A DNA stretch of 64,000 nt from Turbatrix aceti (lineage: Eukaryota; Nematoda; Chromadorea; Rhabditida; Panagrolaimidae): NCBI GenBank assembly GCA_963969345.1, contig OZ017767.1, positions 4,120,739 to 4,184,738 of the forward strand, read 5' to 3'. Shown one piece after another: positions 45,242 to 56,629 of the stretch. Below the pieces are notes generated by a model, which was not told the DNA's origin, searched no databases, and worked only from the letters and a program-made list of their open reading frames with translations. Positions within the stretch are counted from its first letter, which is position 1; each line of letters starts with the position of its first letter. The position numbers and the translations under genes are program-made.

Positions 45242-45820
45242 ATGGCAACGATTCGCAAGAAGCTGGTCATCGTCGGTGACGGCGCGTGCGGCAAAACATG
45301 TCTGCTCATCGTCTTCAGCAAAGACCAATTTCCAGACGTTTACGTGCCTACCGTCTTCGAAAACTACGTTGCCGACATTGAAGTGGACGGCAAGGCTGTC
45401 GAACTCGCCCTGTGGGATACAGCGGGTCAGGAGGACTACGATCGACTGCGGCCACTCAGCTATCCCGACACCGACGTCATCCTTATGTGCTTCAGCATCG
45501 ATTCTCCCGACTCTCTCGACAACATTCCGGAGAAGTGGACGCCGGAAGTCCGCCACTTTTGTCCCAATGTTCCGATCATTTTGGTCGGTAACAAGAAAGA
45601 TCTCCGAGACGATCCGCAGACCATCCACGAGCTTTCTCGCAACAAGCAGGAACCCGTCACTGCCGCTCAGGGCCGCATCATTGCCGAGCAGATCGGCGCA
45701 TACGCTTACCTGGAGTGCTCCGCCAAGACGAAGGAAGGCATCCGCGAGGTCTTCGAGAAGGCCACCCAGGCAGCGCTCCAGCAGAAGAGGAAGAAGAAGA
45801 ACCTTTGCGAGCTGTTGTAA
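45242..45820 (+). CDS. rho-1: Rho family small GTPase (RhoA type)
   Basis: Membrane-anchored GTPase controlling actomyosin contractility, cytokinesis and morphogenesis. The frame encodes 192 residues without introns and is complete. Motifs are [14 protein letters not shown] (P-loop), [18 protein letters not shown] (switch I with the effector Thr), [20 protein letters not shown] (switch II), NKKDL (guanine specificity) and ECSAKT. A Rho insert helix ([12 protein letters not shown]) and a polybasic KRKKKN before the CAAX box CELL follow; the final Leu predicts geranylgeranylation. Sequence is nearly invariant relative to animal RhoA. The lack of any intron is unusual beside its multi-exon neighbours. 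Confidence 0.95.
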   Translation: MATIRKKLVIVGDGACGKTCLLIVFSKDQFPDVYVPTVFENYVADIEVDGKAVELALWDTAGQEDYDRLRPLSYPDTDVILMCFSIDSPDSLDNIPEKWTPEVRHFCPNVPIILVGNKKDLRDDPQTIHELSRNKQEPVTAAQGRIIAEQIGAYAYLECSAKTKEGIREVFEKATQAALQQKRKKKNLCELL

Positions 45821-46313
45821 GTCCCAGCCACCACCGCTGCCGTCGCCGCCGCCGCCGCCAGCCTCGCTGTCTGGCCACAGCAATCTGCGTCGTATGTGTC
45901 TTTTCTATTTTTTTGCTTTTTGTGTGCTTTGAGCAAGTTTGGACAACGTCTCACGTGTATCATGACGAAAAATACATTTCATTTGCGAAAAAGCTCGTTA
46001 GAAATGTATAACTTTTTTGGTGGGGATAAAAAGAAGACGTTTTGGGTTTTCGGGCGAGCACTGGCGACTGCCGATACTCTCTCAGCGAATTTTTGGATTT
46101 TATGAAAATCTAAGACGTGCTTTTTTATTTTTTATGGATTCCCTGTCGTAACTTTGTTTTATGAACTATTTAAATGTGTCCCTCCTCTTTTTTTGTTGCC
46201 CTGCATGCCAATTGAAATGTATTTTATTAACGATTTTCGTGTAAAACCAGTCAAATGTGAATATAGGCGCTATGCTTCAACGCGGCGGTGGGTTCATAGG
46301 CGCCAGGGGCGGG
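45821..46313. other. Convergent intergenic region, 3' flanks only
   Basis: 3' flanks of the Rho gene and of the minus-strand pseudokinase gene. A CCGCCGCCGCCGCCAGCC-type triplet run lies just after the Rho stop. Nothing else recognised. Confidence 0.35.
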
Positions 46314-48793
46314 TTAATTGTGACGCGCACCCTTGCAGGCCCTGAACCTCTGGTAGGTGGCGAAGAGCGTATGCGGCGTGACCGAGAGCAGGAACTGGAT
46401 GTAGACACGTTCTCGCGCCTCGCACAGCCCTTCGGATCGGTCTGCGAGCAGGCGGACAGTCCGGTTCACCTGGTGGGCCCGGCGTTCATCGAGCCAGAGC
46501 TTGGCGTCGTACTCGGATACAAAGGACGCTCGGGGGCAGAAGAAGGCGAATTCGAGGAGGTGCTTGGCTTCGGTCAGCGACGACGACCTGTCCAGGTGCA
46601 GGAGCTCGGCGCAGTGCTGAAGAGCCGCGGAGTAGTCTGTGCGCTCTTCGATGCGGGGCACCGTGTGATTGGTCATCTTGTGGTTGAGCAGGGTGCAGAG
46701 CGCTCGTAGCGCGTACCTGCAGACGCCGACTCGCTCCTGGGCGTTTGTCTGGTGCTTGTACTCGTCGTCCATGGTTTCCTACAAAACTTCAGATATTAGG
46801 GCGTTTTTGGCATTCGAAGAAATTCACCCTGAGCAGCATGAGCTTGGGGAAAGCACCGGGAGCGGGCTCCGAAATGGGATAGGCGAGGAGGAATTCTTTA
46901 AAATTGTTGGAGAGCACCTCGACGCCATCGGACTGGAGGACCTTGAGGGCTGCGAGGAGCTGCAGCATGATGAAGGTGACGTGGTGCTCGTACTGCTCGC
47001 CGTCCGCTGTCTTGTGCACGTTGCGGGCGACCAGGCTGTGTAGGCTGCAGAGACTGAGCTGCGGCATGATCACCAGGCGGTAGACCGACGCCCTCTGGTA
47101 GGGGTCGACTCTGGCAGCGTCCAGGAAACGCGCAACGACGCTCTCCGGCTCCTCGCTTTCGAAGAGCACTGTTGGGCAGAAACCGGTGCGCTCGGCAAAC
47201 TTACCCATGAGCGGGATGTACTGGCACGTCGGCGCGAGCTGAAAAATCGACGTCAACGAGAGAGGTTAAAGTTGTAAACTCGCCATGACGGTCAGCGGGA
47301 GTTCAGCGTAGTCCGGGCCCACAACAGCCGCCTCGAAGAAGACCAGCTTGCTTTTGGTCACCAGCTGGAGGTGGTTTTTGAGTTCGATGCTGTCCAGCGA
47401 GAGGCTAAAAAAGGCTTTCATACTCTGTTTCATCTTTCGTTGAACTCACTCGTCAAAAAAGTTCTTGCTAAGAGTGCCAACGTCGGTGTGAAGCTTAACA
47501 ATGTCCGCAAAATTGTCTATGAGAAAGGCGAGTGTGTTTGTGTGCTGCACGGTCATCTGGTTGTAGAGGTCCTCTGCCGCCTTTGCCCGGGAGTCCGGGT
47601 TGCTGCGCACCGAGCCGAACCTGCCATCGAGGGAAGGCGTGGAGTTGTCGTGGGATGACGACCAGTGGCCCCGCGGATAACCGCTATCCGAGCCACTCAT
47701 GTAGCCCAGACGGTGGTCGGAGCTCGTCGTCGTCGCTGTCAGGGGCACAATGGGCGATGGGAGGTTGTAGACAGCGCCTGTGCCCGGCGAGCTGAACTGG
47801 CTGCTGGGAGGGTCGGAATCTGCAAAGGTCGACGCGCGCGGGGCCGACTTGGGTGTCTCGGTGGTCACTGTCACGACGGGGGCGTAGATGCGGCATGCGG
47901 AGGGGTCGTCTTCGGGTGACGACCGCGGCAGAAAGTCGTCGTCGTCGTCGTCATGAACAGCAGGCGCCTCAGGGCGGAGGCAGTTCACCTGGATGGTCCT
48001 GCGTCGACTCGGAGGCACCGGAGGCCGGTGTCCGCCGTCGCTGGCCGCCGAAGGCGTTGCCGCAAAGGCGCGCAGCTTGACGAGAGGCGAGGGCCGCAGG
48101 TAGGGCCCCATCGAAGCAGTTGTATTCTGGGAAGACGATTCGTCGCCGACGATCGTGGCACGACGCGACTTATCGGCCTTCGAGGACACACGCACCGAGT
48201 TGAAGCGCTGGGGAAAGGGTCGCGGCTTGGCGTTGTCGTCGTCGCCGGCTGCACTCTGCAAAAGCCGCGGAATCAGGGCTGAGAGCCGGCTGTTTACACG
48301 ATCAAGTCAGCTGTCATCCACTTCTTCACCGCCCGGATTAGCGCGCAAACAAGCTAAAATACAGGGGCTCCCGGCGCTGACAGGGGTTTTTGCAGGCTGT
48401 TCCATACCCGATTGACAGCCACATCTCCTGCAGCGGAGCGGTATCCCCTGCAGCGACCTGCCTGGCTTCCGGTGAGTCAACAGCAGCTCTTTTTCTTTGT
48501 TTTCGCCACGTACAAACAATAACAAACCTGGAAGCGGTGCAGCAGTTCTTTGAAGTTCTGGGGACGGACCGGCGGCTCGCTCGAGTTTACGCCGTTTTTC
48601 CTGGAATCGAGCAGGTGAAAATTTTTTTTTGGGGTAAGACTCACGTTTTGTCCGGTGTCGCTTCGACTGAATCGGGATTCCTGGCAGACACGCTGCGCTC
48701 CTTCCTCCTTTGTCGGGTCTTTCGAGGCGTCTTCTCTGGGATCTGGGGCTGAAATCCGCAGGCAATAAATCTCTTGAATCTGGAGGTCAGCAT
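46314..48793 (-). CDS. PEAK/PRAG (NKF3)-type pseudokinase candidate
   Basis: Probable scaffold pseudokinase of the PEAK1/PRAG1 family. It starts MLTSRFKRFIACGFQPQIPE with a basic region, then RPQNFKELLHRFQ. A long disordered Ser/Pro-rich part follows with a PPVPPSRR SH3-type motif. The C-terminal third has AEDLYNQMTVQHTNTLAFLI and KLHTDVGTLSKNFFDE, then a kinase-like fold. Its blocks are SKLVFFEAAVVGPDYAELPL (N-lobe), VTFIMLQLLAALKVLQSDGV, EVLSNNFKEFLLAYPISE (degenerate catalytic segment without HRD), and C-terminal helices with SLTEAKHLLEFAFFCP and WLDERRAHQVNRTVRLLA. These resemble the helical dimerisation region of PEAK proteins. No lysine-Asp catalytic set is visible. The exons have short introns except one of about 270 bases. 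The assignment is from pattern memory and should be tested. Confidence 0.55.
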
Positions 48794-48812
48794 GCTGAAA
48801 GAAAAGAAATCA
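48794..48812 (-). other. Stop codon abutting a trans-splice-like acceptor: possible operon junction
   Basis: On the minus strand the upstream gene ends with TGA, directly followed by TTTCTTTTCTTTCAG, one base and the ATG of the pseudokinase gene. A cis-intron ending here would be only about 20 bases if it started at the stop, which is too short. Either the site is an intercistronic trans-splice acceptor with no spacer, or an earlier weak donor joins the two frames into one gene. Confidence 0.5.
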
Positions 48813-49961
48813 GACCAGTGGAGGATTGTCGGTCGGATAGGGCTTGATGACGGGGATGGGCCTGGAGTAGATGACCCTGGCCGGCGAGTGAAGCTCCATC
48901 TGAGTCGTCGAGTTGGAGGGCGAGACGCCGATCTTGTTCATGTCGGCTGAAAAACAACAGGGTGGGCGGAGGAGGGGGGAGAACAAACAGCCGCTGCAGC
49001 TTTGTGCCCCGAGGTGAGGAGGGTGCTCGAGGCACGTGCAGCCCCGTGCGCAGCTCACTTACAGTCAACGCTCCCGACCGACGAAGAGGCGTCTTGAGTG
49101 CCCGGCAATCGGCGGTACTGCGAAAAGGCTGAGTTTCGAGATGGTGTAAGCGACGACGTGACATCCGAATACCTGAAATGGATCTCCTCCAGAGTGGATA
49201 GGAGCGGAGGCGAGAAGTAGGGCCCATCGAGGACACGCTGACTCACTCGAGACAATAGCGGGCTATTAGCCGCAGTCTCACGATTTCAATGGGTTTTGAG
49301 ATTTCAGGTTGTTCAAAATAGCTCAACGACCATGTGAAACCTTCAACTTGTTGTTCTCCTCCATCGATTTTTGAGTGAGCTACATGGACGGTAATTTGAA
49401 CCGAGGGGGTTCTGTGCTACTAGGTTTTTTTACAAAAAAGGTCTGTTTTTTTCTTAGGTCACTTTTGGGGTAAAATATTTTGTTAAACTGATTTTTTTTA
49501 TCAAAATGGCGTAAACATGTCAAGCATCGTGAATTATCGTACCAATGAAGGTTCTATGTTGCTCTTGAATTAGAGAGAGTGTTTCACTCGAAATTTCGTT
49601 TTGTAGATAACTCGGGACGAAAAAATTTTTCCGGGTCAAATCTGAGTTTTTTGATTTTCACATTGACTGACATATAAAATTGAAAACAGATAACAAACGC
49701 AATTTTTTTTATCAAATCATTGTTTTTTTCTTACCTGACAGGACTGGGACGATAAATGACAGGTTCGCTGTTGAGGGAACTCGTCGGAGGGTCGTCGAAC
49801 ACGGTGACGTTGTGGTCGACGAGGGTGTAGCCGCAGACGGAGCAGACCTGGGATTCCTTGACTCTTGGCACAAAAAGCTCGCAGGGCTGACGGCAGAGAA
49901 AGTGCGTGGAGCCGCTCTGCCCCGCCGGTCGGGGCGGGAGCGGAGATGACGTCGCGAGCAT
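48810..49961 (-). CDS. Small gene upstream of the pseudokinase, cysteine-containing N-terminus
   Basis: Three exons with matching phases. The first starts MLATSSPLPPRPAGQSGSTH, then FLCRQPCELF and QVCSVCGYTLVDH, two Cys pairs that could bind zinc. After a 550-base intron the second reads YSDVTSSLTPSRNSAFSQYR. The third reads SDMNKIGVSPSNSTTQMELH and ends YPTDNPPLV. It is mostly Ser/Pro-rich and probably disordered. No family recognised. It ends directly at the acceptor of the next gene, so it is either the first gene of a tight operon or the true N-terminal part of the pseudokinase. Signalling scaffolds commonly have such disordered N-termini, so the fusion reading is realistic. Confidence 0.45.
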
Positions 49962-50906
49962 CGTCTACTACGGAGGAACTGGGTTAGACAGGAAAAAAGC
50001 CGGGAGCGTGCAGGTACCTCCTGGGCGGATGAGCCCCTCGCCAATGCAATTCCCGGTAACTCGCGCAACAGCACACGGACACACCACTACTACCTGGGGG
50101 AGACAAGTTGAGCCTTGTCGCGCACAGATAACTATTACCGACCGGCCCCGCTGACTAATCACCGTTTGTCTCAGTGAAAGGCGATAAAAAAAAGCTGCCC
50201 GACTCGTGAGCGGGAGCTCGAGGAACAACCCAAGAGTCAAGTGGTGTCTCGTCGGATTCCCATGTCAATCGAAGCCAAGAGTTTCACTTCATCTTTTTCA
50301 ACGACTCATTCATCCTCTGCCACCGTTCTTACCCATGCATTTACCGGATCCGCGGGCAAAAAAACATGCTGGCGCTGAGTGCGCGAGGCGAGAACCACCT
50401 AGCCTACATTAAATCACTCGCATGTGTTTTGCTGCAACTCAAAAAAGCCTGCTCTGTACGACACGGTTACAATCCAGTTCGTACAATGACGGAACAATGT
50501 CTGGAGTATAAAATAGTATATCCAAAGGCCAAAACTATTCATCTATTCAGATCCAGAGCAGAGCAAGGCATAATGGCCACCTCCCAATTCACAGACCGCC
50601 CGAGGATACCCTCCATCGCCCGCTGACCAACCAGAATTCCAAAGGCATGGACACCACCCCGCCGGGCTGAATCACCTCCTCCGCAGTCGTTTACCGCGCT
50701 CATCGCCCCATTCCCTCCGCCTAATCCCAGCAATTCGGCCTGTTGCCCCGAAATTGGATGGGACAGCCGATTAGAGCCTTTGTGTTTTTTTTGCGTCTTC
50801 ACACCTGTGTTGTTGTGTTTGTCGAAGCAGGCGGCAACCAGTCGGCGACTGTAATACTCATTTATGCTACGAGGCGTCCCGTAAATCATTGCTCCACCCG
50901 TGTCAA
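49962..50906. other. Intergenic stretch, nothing recognised
   Basis: Between XYLT and the small cysteine-containing gene. Open frames here have no splice partners or family resemblance. Confidence 0.35.
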
Positions 50907-53570
50907 CTAAGCAGCAAACAACTCCGAACTAATGTCCGGAAACGCCGGGCTCCAGAGTCGGGACTCACAGCGGCCGATGCGTGGCGAGACATGGCCGATG
51001 CTGCACGCGTCTTCAGTCAGGTAGAACATCTTGGCGAGCTTCGCGAAGAACGCAGACTCCCGGTCGGCGGGAAAGACGGGAAAGTGGACTTCGACCATCG
51101 GCGCTTCCGAGTCTCTGGCCAGCACCCGAGCAGACCACATCCCGGGCACTGCCTCGCTGGCAGGCTTCTCGCTGAGGTCGAGCGAGGCTATCTGGCCGCC
51201 GAAGATGGAGTTGTACGGCTGGAGGAGGCTCTGCTTGACGAGGCGACCGGCCGGGTTCCACCACTGAAGGTTGGTCATCGGTGAAGTCTCGTTGCGGGCT
51301 GAGTAGGTCGAGTTGCGCTGCCAGCGGAGGTAAACAGTTGCCTGACTCACCTGAAAAAAAGTTAAACATTGATCAAAAACAACTTTTTGGACAGAAAACT
51401 CACAACATCGACAATGGGCATTGCGTCGCGGAAAATCTCTTCCTTGAGATCCAGTCCGGTGCCGAATTCGGCATCCAGTATGTTGAACTCGGCTTCATCG
51501 AGCGGGGAACGGTTGATCTCAACAATATTGACACGCTGAATAAGCAGGTCAAAATCGTTGTGGCAGCTGTCCGAAACGGAGAACACGGCCCTCGACTGCG
51601 CTCCTGCCGACGATTTGTAGGCCCACAGCTTGTTCAACGTCAGAAACTGGCATTTTTCAGTGTCCTGTCCCTGTTTCCAGTCGGTAAATAAAACTTTTGC
51701 GATGCCAGTGATCGTTTGCAGGTGTCTGTGATCTAAAACAGTCGGGATTCAAATTTAAAAAAAAACGATCAAATACTCACCGCCGTCGATGGCACGGTCA
51801 TACTGGTTGATCCAAACGGCCTCAGCAACAGGACTTTCAGCCAGCTTTTTGAGCAAATCAGGACGTCGGTTGAGAGCCTCTTTTTCGGCAAAGACAATCG
51901 GTCGAGGGTCCACGAAGGAGTCAAATTTTCTCGCAAAAAACTGCGCTTTTTGCTGCGTGCTCTGAAATTGTCTTTTGAACCCCGCAGAATCCACCAATCA
52001 AGGATTACATACCTTTCTGGTAAGCCGGACATCTCCAACGCCACGGAAGACGAGTGGCGAACACCCGCACCAATCCACGACGGGGGTGAGCACGGCACAG
52101 CGACAGCCCTGCTGCCTCCGCCAATTGGTCAGACGAAGATTCTTGTACAGCACGTCGCCGCAATGCTCGCTGTTGAGCGCGAGCGTGTGGAAGAAGCTTT
52201 CAAGGGGGAGGAGAATCGTCGAGAAATGCTTCACGAGTTGCCGCACGACCAGAGAGTCTGTAGTCGCGGTCTGCGCCAGACTGCGATGCACAACGACCCA
52301 GTCAGAGCCCCCGTCGATGCGGTAGTTGCGCGGAAAAGAAACGCGATTCATGATTCGCCACATGTGATTGTCGCACTGAACAAAGACGAATCCAAAGCCC
52401 TGCTTGCGGATGAACGAGGCTGTGTTGTAGCCATGCGAAGCAAGGAAAGATTTTCCGTTGGCCATTGCAAGGTTGTGCTCAAGTTCTTCGAGTGGCAGCA
52501 GTAACATATCGGATTCCGACATGTTCAGCACGTAATCCCAGTCGTTGTACGCCGGATCTTGGAGCGTTGAATTGACGACGCTCAGGAACATGCTCAGCAG
52601 CGTCGCTGCACCCCATATGGTCGTGAAGCGGTCATCGACGACCACGAGGTTGGTCTTCCCAGTACGCTTCGTTATCTCCGCCTGCAGAGCTTTCATCTCG
52701 GCGTGCATAAACTTCTGACGAGAGTCGACGTGCACAAAGTACAGATGCCGCTCGCTGTACACGGTCCGGAGCATGCGGACGACCTGCCTCGTGTTCCGCC
52801 CATTGAGCTGGAGCACAAAGAGAATTTTGACGCGTTTCCGCTCACCTTCGAGCTCGGGTAGGGGCGTAAAAATCGGAAAGTGGCGTTGAAGTGCTCGGAC
52901 ACCTGTCGAAAAGAAAGAACTCGCGCTTTGGGTCCCGCATGTCTCGTTGGCAGCCCCTGGGCACGGTATGCCCTTATTCACATCACAAAGTTCTCCGGAA
53001 GCCACCTGATGGCCCCTGTGGTGTTCCGAATCGGCGCAGGAGCAGGTCGACCCGTTCGATACCGCGGCAAATTCATAGCCAGCCCGGAGACATGTCTGGA
53101 CGCAGTAGTCTGGGCTGTTGTCGGTGGGAAAAGAGTACGTGAATCCTGCTGAGCTCTGAATTGTGGAAAAGCAGCCCAGCCATTCGCCGGATTTTGATCG
53201 GTCTAAAATACGGTTACTGATCGTAAAAAAACAACAGAAAAAACAAACCAAAATCTGTGCAGGTATTTTCGATGGTCACCGGAGGCGAAAAAGTCTCATG
53301 GCAAAAAGTATCGGATATGATTCGCTTGCATTCGTCGGTTTTTGCTCTACCGAGAGCCGATTCGATCAGTTGGCCCTTTGGCACGCATTTCTGAAACCCA
53401 GCTTTCTTTTATCCGCCAATTATTTAATTCAGCTAAAAACAAACCGTCTGCTCGGCAGGCAGGTAGCGCGTGGAGCCCTCGTCAAGCTGCTCAAAGAGGA
53501 AACACGTCGTCAGCCAGTACACGGCTACGACACCCGCGAAAGCCGTCAAGATAGCCCTGGTCGTTGGCAT
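50907..53570 (-). CDS. XYLT: Peptide O-xylosyltransferase with WSC domain
   Basis: Golgi type-II membrane enzyme that transfers xylose from UDP-xylose to Ser of proteoglycan core proteins, the first step of heparan/chondroitin sulfate synthesis (sqv-6 in C. elegans). Start MPTTRAILTAFAGVVAVYWL gives a signal anchor. A WSC domain follows (GCFSTIQSSAGF, YCVQTCLRAGYEFAAV, CSCADSEH, CPGAANETCG). The GT14 catalytic domain has KILFVLQLNGRNTRQVVRML, YFVHVDSRQ, VVVDDRFTTIWGAATLLSMF, DWDYVLNMSESDMLL and IDGGSDWVVVHRSL. Then come LLPLESFFHTLALNSEHCGD and NLRLTNWRRQQGCRC...VVDWCGCSP, hallmark xylosyltransferase sequences. The C-terminal domain ends FPDISSELFAA. About 790 residues with short introns. It is divergent from the V-ATPase gene with 615 bases between start codons. 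Confidence 0.9.
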
Positions 53571-54185
53571 GGCCGCCGTGTCAGTGTCCACGTGTCGCGG
53601 ACTCTCTACATATGCAGCTCTCAAACATATGCAGCCTATAACGACCGGTGTCCGTCACATAAACAACAAAAGAGAAATAAACGAAGACAGTCATCGTCCG
53701 CGCGTCGAAGAGAAACAAAAAGTGATTGGATCTGTCATCCAACAACCCATCGCTCGCTGCTTGCTTTTTTCTTAAAATCAAGTCCGTGGTGCGAACATGT
53801 TCTTTACATTCTTCTGATTGTTGGGCAAAAAAATCCAAAAAGCATGATCTATTCAAACATGATCCAAAGCCATCAAAAAATCGCTGTCATAAAAAAGTGG
53901 CACTCAAAGACAAAAAGTAATTGGTAGCGTAGCTCGCAGCATGCAAAGTCCGCGCACGCTGAGGCACACGCGCACTCTTCCAAAAATCGAATGGCCGAAG
54001 AGCAAAAATCGGTGAGCTCTCCTTTCCGGTGAATTCGGGTTTGCAGTTGGTTTCCAGCAATCGTTTTTGCCTTTGGCGTTTCGCTTTATTGACTTTTGGC
54101 TTTTTTGCCGTTCTGTTCGTACGTGACTCCATTTTTTATTATTCCTTTTGAAAATTCAGGTTATCGATTTCAGAGACAAGTCAGA
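53571..54185. promoter_or_regulatory. Divergent intergenic region, XYLT / V-ATPase c''
   Basis: 615 bases between divergent start codons. TCGATTTCAG|AGACAAG lies just before the V-ATPase ATG as a possible trans-splice acceptor. No TATA box recognised. A promoter role is inferred from position. Confidence 0.35.
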
Positions 54186-55064
54186 ATGGCGGGGCCCATG
54201 CTTTACACGTTCTACACTCTCTCGGCTTTGGTTACTGCCACGCTCATTGGAACAGGTAGGAATTGAGTTTGACGATGCGAAGTATGCTTAAACGTGCCTT
54301 TCAGGCTTGTTTTACATGCTTACGGGTCAGGGCTCGCGCTTTGACTTTGGCTGGTTCCTGACATCGACCTCGCCTCACATGTGGGCAGGTCTCGGCATCG
54401 CGGCTTCACTATCGCTTTCCGTCATCGGTGCCGGATGGTGAGTTGTCTTTTTTTGCATTTGGAACCTAGCTGCTTCGTTTCCGGTAGTTTTTATGATAAA
54501 AATGTGTCTTTCAGGGGCATTTTCACGACAGGAGCCTCCATCCTGGGTGGCGGCGTGAAAGCGCCTCGAATCAGGACCAAGAATCTGGTGTCTATTATCT
54601 TCTGCGAGGCCGTCGCTATTTTCGGCATCATCATGGCCTTCGTCTTTGCCGGCAAGCTGCACGTGAGTTTTCTTACCTTTGCCATTTTTCTTCCTTGTTA
54701 CCAGTGAGCGCCTTATTTGCTCCTCGTTTCAGCCATTCTACCGCGAAAAACTCGTCGATCATCCCGAAATCATCAACCGCAACATAGCTGCCGGATTCTA
54801 CATCTTTGGCGGTGGTCTGACCGTCGGCTTCAGCAACCTCGTCTGTGGCCTCGCCGTCGGAATCGTCGGCTCCGGTGCAGCTCTGGCCGATGCTGCCAAC
54901 CCTTCGCTCTTCGTCAAGATTCTCATCATCGAAATCTTTGCCAGCGCTATCGGTCTCTTCGGCATGATTATCGGTATTGTTCAGGTTGGTTGCCCAAGTT
55001 TTTTGGTTTTGCACTTCAAATCGGTCCTTTTCAGACGAACAAGGCAAACATGGGCGAATCGTGA
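54186..55064 (+). CDS. ATP6V0B: V-type proton ATPase 21/23-kDa proteolipid subunit c''
   Basis: Membrane-embedded rotor subunit of the V-ATPase V0 sector (vha-4 / VMA16 type), driving proton transport in endosomes, lysosomes and plasma membranes. Five exons (54186-54255, 54305-54438, 54516-54662, 54732-54984, 55036-55064, borders approximate) encode about 210 residues. An extra N-terminal helix ([20 protein letters not shown]) precedes two proteolipid hairpins. These are [54 protein letters not shown] with the essential Glu, [20 protein letters not shown], and [20 protein letters not shown] with the second Glu. The glycine-rich helices and five-helix layout distinguish it from the 16-kDa subunit c. 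It is convergent with TIPRL. Confidence 0.95.
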
Positions 55065-55386
55065 TCGAGTCGCCGTCACCGACGATTTCCATGACCATTC
55101 CGATCTTTCCCGCCAGTCTCGCATCAGCGGGATCGTGTTGTTTCTTCTTCACTTCGTTTCCTGTCGATACGTACATACGCGGCCGCACTCTTCGCCTCGC
55201 CGCCCCCTTCTTTTCAGAGTTGCTTATATAATCCACAGATCACCTCTCCTTCATCCGTATTAAATTCATAACCCCCACAGAGAACACAGATTGTCTATGT
55301 CCTGTCCCGTACTGTCTATTTCCGCCAATACTTGCAGTAAACTGTCCCCGAGTACATAATTTGGCGTTTACGCGTTGAGAGATCAT
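55065..55386. other. Convergent 3' flanks of the V-ATPase and TIP41 genes
   Basis: 322 bases holding only 3' untranslated sequence of two convergent genes as far as can be seen. Confidence 0.35.
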
Positions 55387-56327
55387 TTATCCTTCCCGGC
55401 TCGGCAACGGAATTCGCGTTAGGCGTCGCTTGACAACAGGCAGGTGCTGGGCGATGGCGTCGGCGTTCCGGACACTGTTGAGCACTTCTGGCGAGAGTTC
55501 GGAGTACTGGGCTTCGCGCTGGCTCCATTCGCGGAGGACGCGGGTGTCGTCAGCCTCTGCGAAGAGCCGCGTGTCGCAGATGCGCACCATGACGCCGTCC
55601 ACTCGGAGGTAGAGCCGCGCGAGGACGAAGAACGACGACGGCATCACTCGGATGCGGACTGTGAACTGAAAAAGCGCAATATCAATAGGGTGCCATTCTG
55701 GAACAGTAAAAACTCACCATCGAACATCCATGATCGGAGATTTCGTCCTCGAACAACGTGATTTCCTCGTAAAAAAGGATGGGATCCCGGCGTTTGAGTT
55801 TCTCAATGTCGATTTCCTCTTCCGTCTCCTCCGCGATGACGCCGGGACCGAGCGTGCCGTCGTAGGGCGTGGTGAAAGTCCAGTCGAAGGGGTGGGCGAC
55901 CTTTGTGGAAGACAGCGAACGAGAAGCACGCCATGCCGCACTGGGACCCACCTCAAAGCCAGGGAGGTTGTGCGCGTCGACGAGTTTCAGAGCATCGAGG
56001 GTCGTGAATTCGATGAGCGTCTTTCTGGTGCGGCAATCGGCGATCCAGAGCCGATTGTAGGGGAAGATCATCTCTGGCGTCTCGGGAAGCTCCAGAGAGG
56101 TTTTGTACAGGCAGATCTGCAAGCACAAAAGTGTCAGGTATATAAGATACTCGCAAACCAACCTGGCAAGTGTCCCCCTGCTCATGGCGACAGATGGAGG
56201 GCATAATGTGGTCGCGAACGACCTCAAAGCCAAACTGTCCGGCCATCACGTGACGCTGGACGTCTCTCTTGCCCCGAAGGGCCTTGTTCAGGACGTCGCC
56301 ACTCGGACCGACGAGGCGGGTCGTCAT
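55387..56327 (-). CDS. TIPRL: TIP41-like protein (TOR signalling / PP2A regulator)
   Basis: Cytosolic regulator of type-2A phosphatases, binding PP2A-family catalytic subunits and acting in TOR-pathway signalling. The exons run 56327-56163, 56116 to about 55952, 55900 to about 55720 and about 55665-55387. Conserved blocks are FGFEVVRDHIMPSICRHEQG, LELPETPEMIFPYNRLWI, IEFTTLDALKLVDAHN, HPFDWTFTTPYDGTLG, ITLFEDEISDHGCSM, VMPSSFFVLARLYLRVDGVM and RICDTRLFAEADDTRVLREW. These match the TIP41 core in order and length (about 265 residues). ATG 56327 was chosen as nearest to the conserved start; 56348 is an alternative. A 51-base GT-AG segment (55951-55901) is an exact multiple of three without stops, so retention would add 17 residues. 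Confidence 0.9.
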
Positions 56328-56629
56328 CGCTCTCCAAAAATTGACCAATTCATTAATTCATTCGATTTTGAACTTCTCGACCCCCTCCGACTCTCTCGCT
56401 AGCGATAGTTCGTCTCGGCCGGCAACCGTTGACCCCCGCACACGACAACAAAATCCACAGCAATACTTTATCGGGCAAAACGTTGCATGACGTCTGAGTA
56501 AACGGTAACAACATGTGATATACAATCTAAAAACAAAGGCTATACAACAAAATTCACGGGCACTTTAGATTTCACGTCCCAGCCCGTGAATGCGTTGATA
56601 CATACGTAGGAAAGAAAAAATGGGTTCAA
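56328..56629. other. Spacer between the BAG6-like gene and TIPRL
   Basis: 302 bases between two minus-strand genes, without a clear acceptor next to the TIPRL start. No feature recognised. Confidence 0.35.

Noticed and set aside
48780..48815. A 21-base cis-intron joining the small gene to the pseudokinase
   Set aside because: Too short for spliceosomal introns, and the presumed donor GTCTGA is poor. A weak donor farther upstream remains possible and is discussed in the findings.
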